This document shows, piece after piece, positions 12,571-27,300 of a DNA stretch of 64,000 bases. A program made the position numbers and the translations under genes. A model generated the notes under the pieces. That model was not told the origin of the DNA. It made no database searches and saw only the letters and a list, made by a program, of their open reading frames with translations. The stretch is from Aphidius gifuensis (lineage: Eukaryota > Arthropoda > Insecta > Hymenoptera > Braconidae): positions 4,898,001 to 4,962,000 of the forward strand of contig NC_057790.1 of NCBI RefSeq assembly GCF_014905175.1. Reading direction: 5' to 3'. Each line of letters starts with the position of its first letter. Position 1 is the first letter of the stretch.

Positions 12571-15500
12571 ACAAGAATTTTCTTTTTTTTTTCAACTATG
12601 AATAAAGAAATTGAATAAATAAATAGAAAAGTTTTTTATTTCTGCATTAAAAAAATTTCATATCAAACGTATATAATTTGCTACTTGAAAAAAAAATTTC
12701 CTTTATTTTTCAATTGTCATATTGTATTAAAAACGCTCAGGAATTATAACTCAATTCGTCTATTGTATTCTATAAAAAAAATAGCATAGGTAGAGCATAT
12801 GGACTCTTTTTTTTTTTTCATTTCATTTTCAAATATGAGTCATTTTTTACATGATAAAACACTTTCAAAACTTCATCCTACCTACATATTCAGTTGTAAA
12901 TGCTAGCCAGTTTTTGTTTTGATATCACCGATGACTAATAGTATATGTGGGAAAAAAGCGAATTCCCGAGTGACACTTGTGTTTATAAATACACGATTTT
13001 TCATAAATGTTTTTTTTTTTTTTTTTTCAACGGAGCATCCATAACACCTTTATCACCAATGTGAGATAACTTGCAAAATCGATCTGAGTATCATAACTGC
13101 ATATATATTCTATTTATAAAAATATATAATTTTATATGCATTGCGAAAATTATTAATCGTTTTACATAACATGTGATTTATTAGTTTAATATATTTCAAA
13201 TGATAAAAAATACTCAAACGGATGCTGACACTGATGGAAATGGGGAGGTTTAAGCTTGAAGTATAATTATAATGGGCCAGAAATTTTCAGTGAAAAGCAA
13301 CATTAGCCTCTACGTTCCGGCTGATGTTTCTCACCCCCTCGTGCTATTCTATGTGCCACTCGAGACCGCGTGACATAAATAAATATTGTTGGATGATTGA
13401 TCGTTCGTTGGTATTCCTCGCGGACTAAAGCATTACATCAACTTTGCCATTACAACGCAGTAAAGAAATCTAGGGGATGGAGAAAAAATAAAAAAATAAA
13501 AATCCACACCCTTAGAGGGTGCAACAGACAAAGGTGCCGGATCAAATTTTTTTATTCATTCCATTTTACTGTTTTGTCATTCATTCATACTTTCTTTTTT
13601 TTCCTTCCACACCTTTGTTATATTCTTTTTATTATTTTTTTTTTTTTTGCAGAGGTAATTTGTCATTGGTTTTACAATACCAAATTTTTTTTTCTCCTTC
13701 TTTTGACGTGGTATGTGGGGGCGATATTGCAAGTTAGATATTCGTGTTGGTTGTAATTATGATCAGAAAAATTCGATAACATCGAGGGACGATGGGGAAG
13801 TTTAGAAAGATGGCAAGACACCCTAGGGGTTAAAAAAAACGACGTGTTGGATTGTTGGAACAACGATTAAACCTTCGTAATGTATAAGTTTTTTTTTCTT
13901 TTTTTTTTTAGGGGTGTGGATAAGACAAGTTTTCAGTTGCCTGTATTTTTACTGAGGTTTTCAAATGTCTGACGACCCTCGCAACTTTAAAGTTTTATTT
14001 GTTTTTTTTTTTTTTTCTGGCCAATTTTCGTCTTCTCACCTTTATCTTTTAAAAACTTTCATGTTAAAATAACATAATACAAAAAGTACAAAGTAAAAAA
14101 ACACAAAAATATTTACCTTCGAGGTAAATACATCGTGGAAAATGATCTTGTGATAAATCAAGTGAACACAAGATTGTGTAAACCCAGAGAGAGTACCTAG
14201 TTATTTGTGAATATGTATTCGTGACACCTGAAACCTCACAAGGATATCGTACAACATCAGTGTTAGAAGCCAAATGGATGGACCAAAAGATCCAAAACAA
14301 TACCCTCATGCATATTATAAAATGAAAAAGTACAATGATGGTAAGCCATGGTAAAAGATGGTTTTTTTTTCACCAAAAAACCATAAAAAAAAAGAAAAAA
14401 ATTCCATTCAAGAATATATTTTATGTGGTAAAGGCATAAGACGTAATTAAAAGCATGTACAAATTTATGGTGAGACGAGATTTTCAGAAGATTACGAATT
14501 TACCGGTTCGTGATAGTGTATGCAAATGGGGGTGCACCACAGCTAAACTTCCTTACGGTAGGAATTAGCGAGTAAGCCCAAACCAAGATCGTTAGCGCAC
14601 TCTAGGTTACGCCCTGGCAAGTCTGGCAACGGCTTATTTATTCACCATCCATGATGGATCGATTTGCGAATTAAATTATAGCATAATATTATTAATTTAT
14701 TTATCATTATCTTATGGTCATTAGTCGTAAATTTTATATATTGAATTTTTTTTTTTTTTTTTTTTAGTTACAGCAAGTAATTTATCAAGATTTTGTTTTT
14801 GTCAGAAAATGTCAACTTGAGAGTTTTTATTTATACTATATGTTTTTATTAATAACCAGATCATCAAGTACTTTTGTTTAATTCGCGCAAAAAGATGGGG
14901 CTACATGAAAACGTGTGTTGATTATATTCAGCCAGGAACTGAGATTATTTATATATACTAAAAGAAAGAAAAAAATGGCTTATACAACATCGTAATACGC
15001 AATATAATAACAAAGCCGGAAGGTGGATGTATAAAACACGCAGTCATTGCTGAAAGTTTTGTGCTTGATGCGGCTTTAAAGTAACTCTTGGTCAACCCAT
15101 TTCTTTTTTATTTGAACTTGTTTCACGTTTTTTTTTTTCCTGTTTTTTTTTTCTTCAAAGTTGAATAGAATGATGAACTAAAAAATAAAAATAATATAAA
15201 AAAGTCACTAGTTTTCTTTGACTCTTTTATTCTTTCTGTGTATTATATTATTCCGGAAGTGCTATGATCACATCTTGCCAACTTTCTAATCTGTAGACGA
15301 CACAGCAACATTTTATATATTATAAAATATATGTATATAATAACAACAATAAGTATACCAAAGTTTTTTATGATAGCTTCTTAACGTAATGCATTTATTG
15401 TACAATAAAGAGCGTCTATGCGGAAAGTGCTATGAGTTTTAACGAGACATATTCAACTGACGTATTCAATGTGAATTTTCTGTGCTTCTCAATGGCTCTT

Positions 15501-16149
15501 ATTCCGTCATTGCAGAAAGAAAAAAATAAATAAATAAAAGAGATATTTAAAAAGAAACAAAAAAAAAAAAAACAATATAAAATAATAAAAAAAAACTTTT
15601 CTAGCTACTACCAGGCCAACTTTTTCGTAAGAAGAATAAAGAAAAATGAAATAAATGAATTTTTTTTTTTCAAAATTGAAATAAAAAAAAATGAAAAAAA
15701 GACATACAAAAGAAATAAAAGAAGCCAAAAAGAATAAAATGTACATCTTGGTGTTTCAAGCTGAAGCGTTTTCTCAGATATCTTTTCAACATTGCAAATG
15801 CTCCACTTTTCACGGCTCGATAATTAATAGTCCTTCTTTGTATTCATTTTTTATTTTTATTTTACACGGGAAAAATTTTTTCAACAGTCCATTGCATTTA
15901 CAAAAAAATTCTTATACTTATATATATATATACTATTATTAGCATTAAAAGTGGCGATATATATTTTCCAATTTAACTTGTCAATTTTCATTTTATTCTT
16001 TTACGACTCTTAAAGTAGGTAATGAATTTATTAAAAAAAAAAAAAATTGAGAAAAAAAAAAAAGCAGAGATATCAAATGAATGAAAGAAGTGCTTTTTTT
16101 TTTTTCTTATTCTTTTAAATACCGAGAAAAAGATAAACTTTTTTCAGAT
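12571..16149. other. Gene-free stretch with unique islands
   Basis: No gene is supported. Islands lie at about 13220-13540 and 14480-14650. The latter carries a perfect POU octamer ATGCAAAT at 14520-14527 within balanced sequence, a plausible enhancer. The 119-codon frame at 13397-13756 is half poly-Phe from T tracts and is not believed. Confidence 0.4.
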
Positions 16150-16330
16150 CATCGTTCGCTTTTGCCGCAAGCTACGATATTCGATTAATGCGCCATTTCC
16201 CGGAATAATAATCCACTGAATTACTAATCAAACTATCGCCTGGGCGATCTCCATTAAATGAAATGAAATCCACTCGATTTCCGCGATGAATAACCTTCGG
16301 GCTACTATACACCACTTTGTGCAAACACTT
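16150..16330. promoter_or_regulatory. Homeodomain-site-rich island
   Basis: Balanced sequence with a cluster of TAAT-type cores: CGATTAATG near 16182, TAATCC (Otx/bicoid-type, 16209-16214) and CTAATCAAAC near 16224. This looks like a developmental enhancer. The motif readings are direct; the function is inferred. Confidence 0.25.
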
Positions 16331-16635
16331 AGAATAACTGTAATCCTTTTTTTTAATATTTATATCTATTTAAAGTTTTTTTTTTTTCGCAATTTTAACA
16401 CTATAATAAAAAGTTTTTTTCTTAACCAAACATATTTTTCTCATTGAAAATACAATAAAACCAAGGTGTATATGAGAATTCATGTGTAAAGATTTAAAGT
16501 TTAAAAATTGGCTATAAATAAAATGAAAAAAAAAAAAAAAGAATCAAGTACTAAATAAAATAAAATAAAATCAGCGACATAAACGTATATAAAAAGGAAA
16601 CAAATTAACAAAAAAATTTTTTTTAAAAATCCAGC

Positions 16636-16760
16636 ATTCAGTAGCTACCGGAAGTGCGGAAGTGAGAAGTAGAGAGTACTTTCGCACGTTCGCGCACCCA
16701 CCAGCAACAGGCAGCGCGTCCACGATTCAATTTCAATTTCACAAAGTGGTACTCGACTAT
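16636..16760. promoter_or_regulatory. Paired ETS-site island
   Basis: A balanced, CpG-containing block. ACCGGAAGTG (16647-16656), a perfect ETS consensus, is followed directly by CGGAAGTGAG (16657-16666). CpG-bearing sequence (GCACGTTCGCGCACC) follows. Tandem ETS cores with CpGs are typical of promoters and some enhancers. No adjoining coding exon was found. Confidence 0.3.
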
Positions 16761-18212
16761 TTTTGGCCTGAGCATTTGAGAGGGCAATGCAATGAGTGCA
16801 AAAAAAAAAGAAGTAAAAAATAGAAGAGAAAAAAAAATACAACTGAGGAAACCATGAGTGGGACAAAATAAATGTTAGGATAGTGTTCAACTGAAGGTAT
16901 CAGCATGGCTATTATATTAGGAACAAAGAAAACCATTTCAAGTAGTTTTAATTGTTTGTAAAATTGGCAAGCTACATATGCATATACACAGCTGTAGCTA
17001 TATCTGTAAATGACCAGAGCAGTGATCACAAGAGAAACACGAAACTAGTAATAAGGACATTTAATAGTAATACAACACATCAACATTAAACATAATACGT
17101 AGACTGACATCATAATTAGACTACTGTTAAACCACTTTAAATTAATTTATACCTGACATGAATTTACACAATTGTCTACTAACATTAAAATTATTTAAAT
17201 AATTTTTTTCTTTTGTAAAATCTTGTCTACACATTTTCATTTCTATTTATGTCAAGAAAAAAAAAAAAATAATAATAATTATAAAAACAATGATAATTGT
17301 ATAATCTTGAATGTGAAAAGCACGTAGATGCAATGTGGTGAAAAGCCTTAGTGATGGCCCTCGGGGGTTGTGCATACGACGCGACCTTGGTTACAAGAAC
17401 TTTAAATTTCTGCATAAATATATATATATATAGAGAGAAAAGTTTAAGGAAAGGCCGAGGAAAGTGCAAAACCATGTTTCCGTTTGATTACTGGATGGGC
17501 GCGCGCTAACAGCATGATTCGTTTGAGAAAATTTGGATAATTTTACCACACCACACTTTTACTTCATCTTTGACACCGCAGTATATAGTGTATCCATTAG
17601 CTACAATTCATACACTTTTCAAGAAAATAATTACATGACAATTGTCAAGTTATTTAATTAAAAGTTAAATATTATTTAATTATAAAAATAAAAAGTTTAC
17701 ACCACGAGTTATAAAATTAAAAAAAAAAAATAAGATAAAAATTAATAAAATAAAAAATAATATTTAAAGTAAAGAGAATTTTCTGTTTTTTTTTTCTTTT
17801 TCATAAGGCAATATACGTATATAGTGTGTACTATAACTGGGTAAATGGAAGGCGGATATATTTAGTAGTAGTGGACTCCACCCGCTGTCCGCCCAATATT
17901 AACTCCAGCCATAATGCGCTAAATTCCTGCCACCATTCCCAGCATCCTTTCGTTTGTTGAAGGTATGTGTATGTGTATTATACGATAAGTTAAATTAAAA
18001 AAAAAATAAATAAAACAAAACAATTTAAAAAAAAATCAAATAAATAAATAAAGTCAACTAAAATAATGGACAAATATGAATATATAAGCTGCAAGTTTAT
18101 CATTTACACAGTTCTGAACTTTTTAAAAATTTGATCTATTATTTTTTTATTTATTTTTTATATGAAAATATGGTATCCATATGATATGCAAAATGTATGA
18201 GTTATATGAAAC

Positions 18213-18214
<2 letters not shown>

Positions 18215-18245
<31 letters not shown>
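18215..18245. repeat. (TG)n microsatellite
   Basis: About 15 uninterrupted TG units, ending at TCTGG. A simple repeat. Confidence 0.95.
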
Positions 18246-18246
<1 letters not shown>

Positions 18247-19377
18247 TGGATGCAAAACTTGACATACCCATTCGTGACCTCTGCCCAAGGGATAAATAAT
18301 CACACGTCTCTTTTTTATATATAAATATGTGTACATAAATGTCAATAGAAATGTGGGCTAGTCTACGAAGAGACGTATATAAAAGATTAGGGTGGATGGA
18401 AAGCACCCGACGCAGTGATCCTTTCCGATCAAAGTCCATTGGCATAAACATCACGAATACCGTTGTATTCAGTATATACCACTGCAGATATGCTGGCAGG
18501 TTTTACGTCTCGTGAAATATGTCGTACGATAAACATTTTCGTTATGTATACCATATGCTATATAGCTTTCTGTATATTATTTATATGAAAAACACCCACT
18601 ATATGTATATATGATCTGAGAATTTTTTCCCTTTTCCTAATATATAAATAATTCCACCTCAACGGTCAATGATTGGTTGCAAAAAAAAAATTATAAATCA
18701 ATTGAAAAATTAAAGAAGAAAAAAATGGGGTAAATATAAAGGAAGTCAAAAAAATATAATAAAGTAGAGGAGAATAATAATGGAAAATTTCTGCTAAGCG
18801 AAAAAGGTCGCACCTACGATGATAGATAATAATAGCACAGGCATAATACGAATATAAAATATCCTAGCCACAAGGTATGCGCATGACTTGGAAGTTAAAA
18901 ACAACGTAATTATATAACCAAACGTTATCGCCAAGTTTGACATTGCCAAGTCAACCTTTCTTAAGGGATAATTAATTGTCTTGACTCTTTCAAGTGTCTA
19001 ATATACTCATGTACATTTTTTATTTTTTTATTTATTTCGTCTTTACACTTTTACTTTTATTTATTTATTTTTTTTTAATTTCCGTTGTACAAGTTTGTAC
19101 TTGACAAACACTTTGTACATATTGTATGAACTACAATGTTTTGAATAGTCATCTTGTTATATGTGCACTTTGTTATCTGCCTAGCTTGTGCACACTAAAA
19201 ATTATGAGATGAAAATTTTCATAATAAAAATACGATTGTGTATTTTGATAATTTTAAGTTAAAATTTAATATAATAATGACATTAACACTACAATTTATT
19301 ATTAAATAAAATAATGAAAATTTAATAAACTAAATATTTATTTTTAGGATAAAAATTGACAGTGTATATATAAATAC

Positions 19378-19465
19378 GTATTGAGTTTTTCTTGATCAAA
19401 TGCTAACGCGATTTACCGTTTAAATATTCACAGTGAATATAAACTCAAGACGAGTACCTCAATAC
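19378..19465. repeat. Nested palindromes
   Basis: GTATTGAG (19378-19385) pairs with CTCAATAC (19458-19465). Nested inside is a perfect palindrome, ATATTCAC at 19424-19431 and GTGAATAT at 19433-19440, separated by one base. The function is unknown. Confidence 0.5.
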
Positions 19466-22400
19466 AAGCGTACATTCAATGCGTATATGTACTTTGAACA
19501 GATAATGGAGATTCAATTGAAGCATCTTCTATACCAATGTTCATCTCAATCATCTGTCAGTATACTTCACCTCAGATAAGTATTGCATTTTTTATAAATA
19601 TATTTTTTTTTTATCTTTACTTCCGTTTGTAAAAAAAATTCAATAATCTTGTATTTTCAACAGATAAATTTTTATAAGATTTGAAAAGAAAAATATATAC
19701 ATCAAGTTTATACATGTATAGTATTTTTTTTTTTTTTGTATAATATCTATGTATATATCTATCGTCTCAAATATTAAGAAGTACCGTGAGTTAAAAAAAT
19801 AAACCTAAATTCATTCATGCATAAATGATTTTTTCTTCATTGCTTTATATTTTATTTTATTTTTTATCTTGTTCCAGTATATACATCAGTTGCTTTATAA
19901 AGCATCAACGAAAAAATCAAGAGGCCAGAATAAAATACAAGTCAATTGGAAAAATACTCGAGACTTTTAGTGTCCTTTTTTTTTTATCAAAAAAGATTTG
20001 TTTTAAAATAAAATAAGAAATAATGAAAGATATATGGAGTTTTTTCTTCAAAAGATTTAATGTTTTTTTGGAGCTTTACGTCACGATACTTCAATAACAG
20101 GACAAAAGACTCTACTATCCAAAAACGAAACCTTGATATGTATACGAGTGTGCGTGTGAGTGTGTATGAGTAAACTTGAACCATCCGGATGTCCTTAGAG
20201 TACGTTCACGGAGTATATTCTGCGTCGATAGTTTCCTTTTATCACAATACATGCATCACAAGGACTTTGTCGGCTCTTAACTCTACTCATTTTACTCACT
20301 TTTTTTTTCGTCAATCAAAATTTTTTCTTTGTTTATATACGACACTTGAGACATATACACAATCATTTTAGTTCAAATTTCAATTGAATATTAAACACTT
20401 GTGAAAATGAGTATATATATTTAATAAGCCACAAGAGGGTTGACAAACTTAACTACAGTAAAGCAAAACGACCTAATTCAATCATTGTCTCTTTTCCAAA
20501 ATTGATAAGATTCTAATAGTAGCATTTTTTAAGTTATATACATGTATGTAACACTAAATACACATACATAAATATATATATGTATGTAATAAAAAGGTTA
20601 GATTGTAAAACACGCGGATAAAGCTGCCATGGCGTGAAAGAACTTAATGAAGAACACTTGATACGAAAAGGACCAAAAGAAAAAGGACCGAGGACTACCA
20701 AGTAAACTGTCTTCTCTAAGGCTCTGTCCACGAAATTAAATTTTCACCAAATTTACCGCTCTTAGTCCTTATACCTGCTGTCAGTTTTTTTATTATTATT
20801 TTTTTTTTTTTCTCTATCTTTTTCATTTTTGCTGACTTTACTTTACAAGAGGTCTTTGCTACATGAGAGGCTATATAGTAGAGGCAAAAAGCCGAATGGC
20901 CATCATCCCTTCTGATACGCTCAACACTCTTGTGAGTATACATCTACTATTTGTGTGTCCTCTTAAATTCCCGAAGGAAGATAAACAAAAGAAGAAAAAA
21001 AAATTGTGGCATAAAAAAGTAATTATAAGGAAGAGAAAACAAAAAAAATTTAGCATGTTGCAACAAGGGTAAGGGTAATATGATTAAAGTCCTTGAGGTA
21101 AAATCGACGTTGGGACGAATTGAATTGTGGGCAGCAAAACGCCACTGCGACGATAGACAGCCAATCGACTATGCAAATATACAACTGAATCTAGCATCAT
21201 TTTACGATTTCTCTTGCTAGCTACGTGTGTAATTCTATATAAAAAAAAAAAAAAGCTCTTTTTCAACTCCATTTGGAGATTCTCTCATTCACCCTTTAAA
21301 GTTTGAGGCTACTCGAGTTTTATCTTTGTGCAATCGATTAACACCACACATGAGAATAGCTATTCTAGAGACGAACAACAACACGTATTAAAAAAAAGTA
21401 TTCTAACTAAATTTTATGGTGAAAACACTAGCAGAAATTAAATTGATTTATTATATAATTTCAACAAATTCATTTTTTATCTTTCTTTATCTTTAAAAAT
21501 ATTCAGCCACATGAATTTTTATGAATTTTCATTATATTTTCATATATAGACTATGTAAATTGAAAATCGGATTAGCAAATGTTATATCCTGTAGATTCAC
21601 TTCAATAAACTTTGGAATGATGATGTATGTTGTGATGTGGCTCAAAATATCATTAAATTGACATGAATTTATTTACGAGTGTACTATAATTTTTTTTATA
21701 TATAAAAATATATAATCATAGATAATTGATTAGTTTGAAAAAAAAAATAGTTATAAATTATAAATAAATAATTTGTGAATTATTTTTTTGATATATTTAA
21801 TGATATAATCAGTTGATTTATATCGTCAACGCGTTGAGAAAAGCTTGAGAAACTTGGTAGAACCTTTATTAACTAATTTCCATAATTATGCAACGAACGA
21901 GGCTGTATTTATTACCATACTGTTTAGATGACCCGTATATATCTTTCAGCATGCCTGCTGGCAATTCTAGGCTAAGCTTTTAAAAGTAACGGTATTCTGA
22001 ATGACATTCCACAACCCTGCACGTACATAGACACCATGCAGAAATATTTTAAGGACATATACTTTTAAGTGTAACACTATGAAAAATTAAATTAATTCAC
22101 AAACTCTATATACACTTTTATGCACATATATATTTAATAAATATATTCACCTATACTTTTCGACACCTGTGGTGTAATTTATTTTTCATTTAATCTTGAT
22201 ATATTGTATACACAAAATACCATGATGTGTTCACAAGTCTAGAAAATTTTCAAACCCATTTTTCCTTGTTGAAATAAAAAAAAAAAAAAATTCATACTTT
22301 CGTTATTCAACCGAACAAAACTACCAAGTTATTATTCCATTCTTTGAAAATTCTATTTCACGATACGTCAAAAATCTTTTTCCATCAATGTGTTGGTGTT

Positions 22401-24360
22401 TCCAAGTATGTATATTTTCTATATTTTGACTGGCTTTGACTGGTACTGCGTTCAATGTTCACATTTATTTATTTATTTTTTTTTTCTTATGAATTCTGTA
22501 ACATATGTGTTTTGATATAATACTTATAAGTATTTTTTCTAATATAAAATATTTAACTTACACGCAGAAAAGGATGTGCTTAACATATTTTGACATTTAA
22601 TTTTTTTTTTTTTTAAATCTAATTTTTGCGAAAAGTTGAAGGGTCAAATTTTACTCGTATAAAAGTTTTATAAATCTACTTGCATTTAAGTAATAATATT
22701 TTTTAATTTTTTGAAAGACCTCCTTGGTTTGTATAAATGTATAGTAATATATTTATTTTTTCATCAAACCGGGAAAAACATTTTCATGATGTTAACGCTC
22801 ATTAAACAAACCGGCGACTCAAGGTACTCTTTCAAAAGTACACGGACATCTTCGAGCCGGCGTCAAACATCATTACACAATATTTTGTGGATGAAAGCAC
22901 CCAGACGAGAAAAGCAATGGGTGACTAGTTGGAGACGATAGGGGTGCAAGTTGTCTAATGTAGCGTGTTAGATAGATGGGTCAACGTGGTAAGAGTTGAT
23001 ACGCATTTTCACTCTAGCAGAAAAAAAAAAATAGTGTCTAGAAACGCATCAAAAATATCTTTTTTTTTAAAAAAAAAAAAAAAAACTGTCAAGGGGAAAA
23101 ATTGGAATTTAACGACATCGTTGTAATTTTTTTCACTTCCTATTGATGGAAAGAGTTTCAATTTCAATAAGCTATTCTATATTGCGAATGTGCACATGCT
23201 CAATTGCTGGCATAAATAGAAAATTTATTTTACTGACTATGTATATTTATCTGCCTCTTTTTTTTATCTATAAAATATCTTCTATTTTTGTCTTTGTCGT
23301 GCATATATATGTTTGATTATTTAAGTTATTCAAACTGGAAACTGATTGTTGATGTATTCACGCACATCTCTAATATTTTATTCATGTTACATTACGATTA
23401 TGTATATATCTGAGCTTATATATCAAGCAAGTATTCTTGGCAACAAGAAACTACATTATTCTCTTCCTCTCGATTTTACTTTTTCTTGTACATGAATGAT
23501 TCTCCAAAAAAAAAAAACTCATTTTGGGATAATGTTTAAAAAAATAAAATAAATAATTAAATATGCATTTTCTTTTTTTTTCTACACATAAATTTTTATT
23601 ACAAAATTCAATAAGAATATTGTTGAAAATTGTTTGCATAATGAGCTTTCAAATTTCGTATGATCCATACTAACGATAGCAAATTAATCAACATTTGCAA
23701 GTCAATTTCCTTGTTACGTTCAATGAATACTGTCTGACCGAATATTGATACAAGTATACCTAAATATCATAACCCCTAACATTTTCTTTCATTAGTTAAA
23801 TTAAAACATGAAAAATTGTAAATAAAAATAATTTAAAATTAATTGACAATAAGCTAAACGAAAGAGAATATCGTCTGAAGAGTCTTCTGATATTTTAAAT
23901 GTTAAAAAAAAATAACTCTGTCTCTATCTCTATATATATATATATTTTACCACGCCATTTCGTAGTCCAGTGTCACCCCAACTATATAATATGTATATAT
24001 ATCGTGAATGACGAAATTAAATCCCCATACCCAAAACTCAACCGACACGTGACATTTTCTGCTTTAAATACACTCTCAATCCACCCTGATTTTCTACCTC
24101 TTTCGAAAAAAGAACTCCAGAGAGTATATATATTACATGTCAACATCAGTAAAAAATGAAAAATTGACTATATAGTAATGGAAAAATATTCAAATGAAGA
24201 GAAATGGCCTGAATTTTTTTCCTTTTTTTTATGCTTTGTATCTATTTATTTATTTTTTTTTATAACCTCGTTTCCGAATTCCGATGATATATTCATGTGA
24301 TAGTATACATTTGTTTGAGTTTTTTTTTTACATGAGTATTTTCACTTTGATATTTTAAGG

Positions 24361-27300
24361 TAAAAAGTGACGAGGAAACTTGAGAAAGCGTGAAGGTAAC
24401 AATTTAATTTATCAGTGAAACATGTTTGGGGATCTACATGAACTAACGATCATCGATAAGAGGCAGCAAGCTCAAGCAAGCTGGTATGGCATTGGGGTTA
24501 ATGCTGATACGAAGTAAACCAATGAGCACATCTACAGAAGAATGTGCGAATATATATATACAAACTCGTAAATATATATACATATAAGCAAGAAAAACGT
24601 ACTTGGTATCTCGCTATGTATATACTGGCATTAAAGAAATGGATTCGATGGATTTTAGTTGTGTTTTCAGATTGTCATGTATATAAAAGTATACAGTATT
24701 GCATGTAGACACTGTGCGGGTACCGTCAACGACCTAAAAATGTCCTAGTGAAAAAGCTTTTTGGCCAATGCGGGCCACCCACTCATTCTATACACAAGTC
24801 TCAGAAAAGTCACTCGACTTTTTTGCATTTATTTTTCACGTAAAAAAAAATTAAATAAATACAAAAAAAATGTCTTACTTTATTTCTACGTCTTATATAC
24901 TTTTCAGCATCTTTTTCACTATTTTTTTTTTCTTTATACATATAGCAACTAAAAAAAACAATATATTGTGCTGAAAACAAGCAAAAGCACTATACCACTA
25001 ACTGTATTCCAAAATTATTTTTATTACTAATATAATTGTTTCTATCAAGTTTATTTATTTTTTTTTGTTTATTTATATGTTTGACGATTGATTTTATGTA
25101 TGACAAAAACTATTTGTATTACATAAATGTATATGTAATGTATATCTGTAAATCTATATAAATATATGTGTGTGATCAATGAAATTACGTGAGGGAGTAT
25201 GTGCTTGCTTTGATTCTCGTGGAAAATCGAATAAAGAAGTGAAGGAAAAAAAAAGGGTTAAAAAAAAAGAAAAAATCTTCAGTGGCACTGTTGTGCATCT
25301 CTCTTGAGAATACGGGTCGTATAAATTTATATATGGACACCCATTTTCCTTGGCACTCATGCTGTATACAGATTGCATGCAGTATGTGTGGTGCACGGAT
25401 TCAAAGGAGGTCGCATCCCGTCTACATTTTCCATGAAAATACGTCAACCTACACCTAGCAAGATTCATGTTTTGCCAACATTCTAATCTCATTTTTTTCG
25501 ACTCTACTTTATTCAAGATAAAAAAAAATAAAAAATAAATAATAACTATGTATATTATACATTAAAAAAAATAAACTTAAAAATAAACAACATTATAGTT
25601 GAAAAGATATATTGCTATTTTGCAATTATACTAAAAAATAATAATGTTGGTATATAACTTTATGAAAATTATACATATAATGAATATTTGCGCCCTTATA
25701 TACTTTAGTCGAGTGAAAGAGCAATATTGAAATTAACTCTCTTCTTTGTAAACAGCCCCCGGGCTTTTTCAATATTTTTCTTTGCCTCTAATTTTTTATT
25801 TTTTTTTTTATTTCTTTTTTTTTTCAGGACAATAAATAACTGGTAACATTTATTTATTTATTTTTTATATTTTTTAATTTTTATCTACTTAGTTATGTGC
25901 TCTAAAAAAACACTTGATATTTTTTTCAAAAAGTATTAGAACTCATAGTAATATTTTAAAAATTTATAATAGAATTTTCGTCGATGATAAAAACCTTTTT
26001 GCATCGTTACCACAAAAGATCAATTTAGTTAAAAATATATATAGTAATTTTTTTTTCAATTCGAAATATGCTTGAATCGTAGGAATTGTTATGAAGAAAG
26101 AGGTTGAGAAAAAATTTTCAGCCGGCGCCGAGCAACTTTACTCATTTCCGGTTTACCATGCTCGACTTGGCTCGAGTAAAGTCGATGCTTCCTCTATTCG
26201 CACGTCTCGTATACAGACGATTGCTTGTTGTTATAAAACTAAATATATATATAATTATTAGTATATGTAGTACAGTTGTTGGGGATCGTTGAATAAAGTC
26301 GTGAATTAAGAACTTCCGGCGTGTGAAACGTCAAGACGAATATAGTCTTGAAATTATACGAAATGAAAAATCGGAAAATCCAAGATTGATCCTTGCTTAT
26401 CCATCCGGCAACAAATTCTCATCAAAAGAAATAAAAAAAAATATAAAAAAACGTATGGCTTATTGGTATTAGACCCGCGGGGCAAAAAAAAAAGGGCAAG
26501 AGCTTTGCGTGTTGTCGTAAATATCGATTGAAATTTAATATCAGTCTCCCTGAACGGATCCTCGCGAGAGTCTCTACAGTAAATAGATAAAGTAAAAAAA
26601 ATAAATAAAAAAAAAAAAAGGCTTTTGGTACCACAAATATATATAAAGTACACTTTGTAAATAGGAGCAATGTCTTCATCGTCCAACCCTCTGTTCAATC
26701 CCACCGGATAAAATTGTCCACAGGGATTTTATACCACTGTGTCCACGCATCATGACAAGTTTAAAAAAGGGAAACCTCAAAGACTTTTTTTTTTTTCCTC
26801 CTCAACAAGGTTTTACATGTACTCAAGTTATTTCAATCTTATATACACGTCTTTTTTTTTTATTATTTTCCATTACGTTTAAAAGCTTACTATACATTGT
26901 GATGAAAAATAATTATCAAAATAATATCGCGTGACGATATGCATATAAAAAAGTAATATTTGTTCCTTGAATCAACTTGGTCGTGTATTCGTACAAATCG
27001 CGTGTAAACAGGATCGTGATATATCAAACCGAGCTTGCATTTATCATCAATGAATTAACACTTTCAGGAATAATGTTATCTAACCAATTTATTTTATTGT
27101 TCAATTACCGTTTTTCTTTTTTTTTTTTTTTTTTTATTGTATCGTTTGTTTTTTTATTTATTTATTTTCTCTTGTATGTTTCCTGGATTTTATATCAGCA
27201 AACCGAGTTGAGAGGAAACAGCCTCGAGGATGTTTCAAGTGTCGTAGTGAAGTAAATCACTGAATAGGAAAAAACGAAGATAAAAAAAAATACGAAAAAT

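Larger units (their letters stand above)
16761..24360. other. Gene-free A/T-rich stretch
   Basis: No gene is supported. Unique islands lie at about 17820-17960, 18240-18500, 20590-20900 and 22780-23010. It also contains a TG microsatellite and a nested palindrome, listed separately. Open frames here are low-complexity. Confidence 0.45.
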
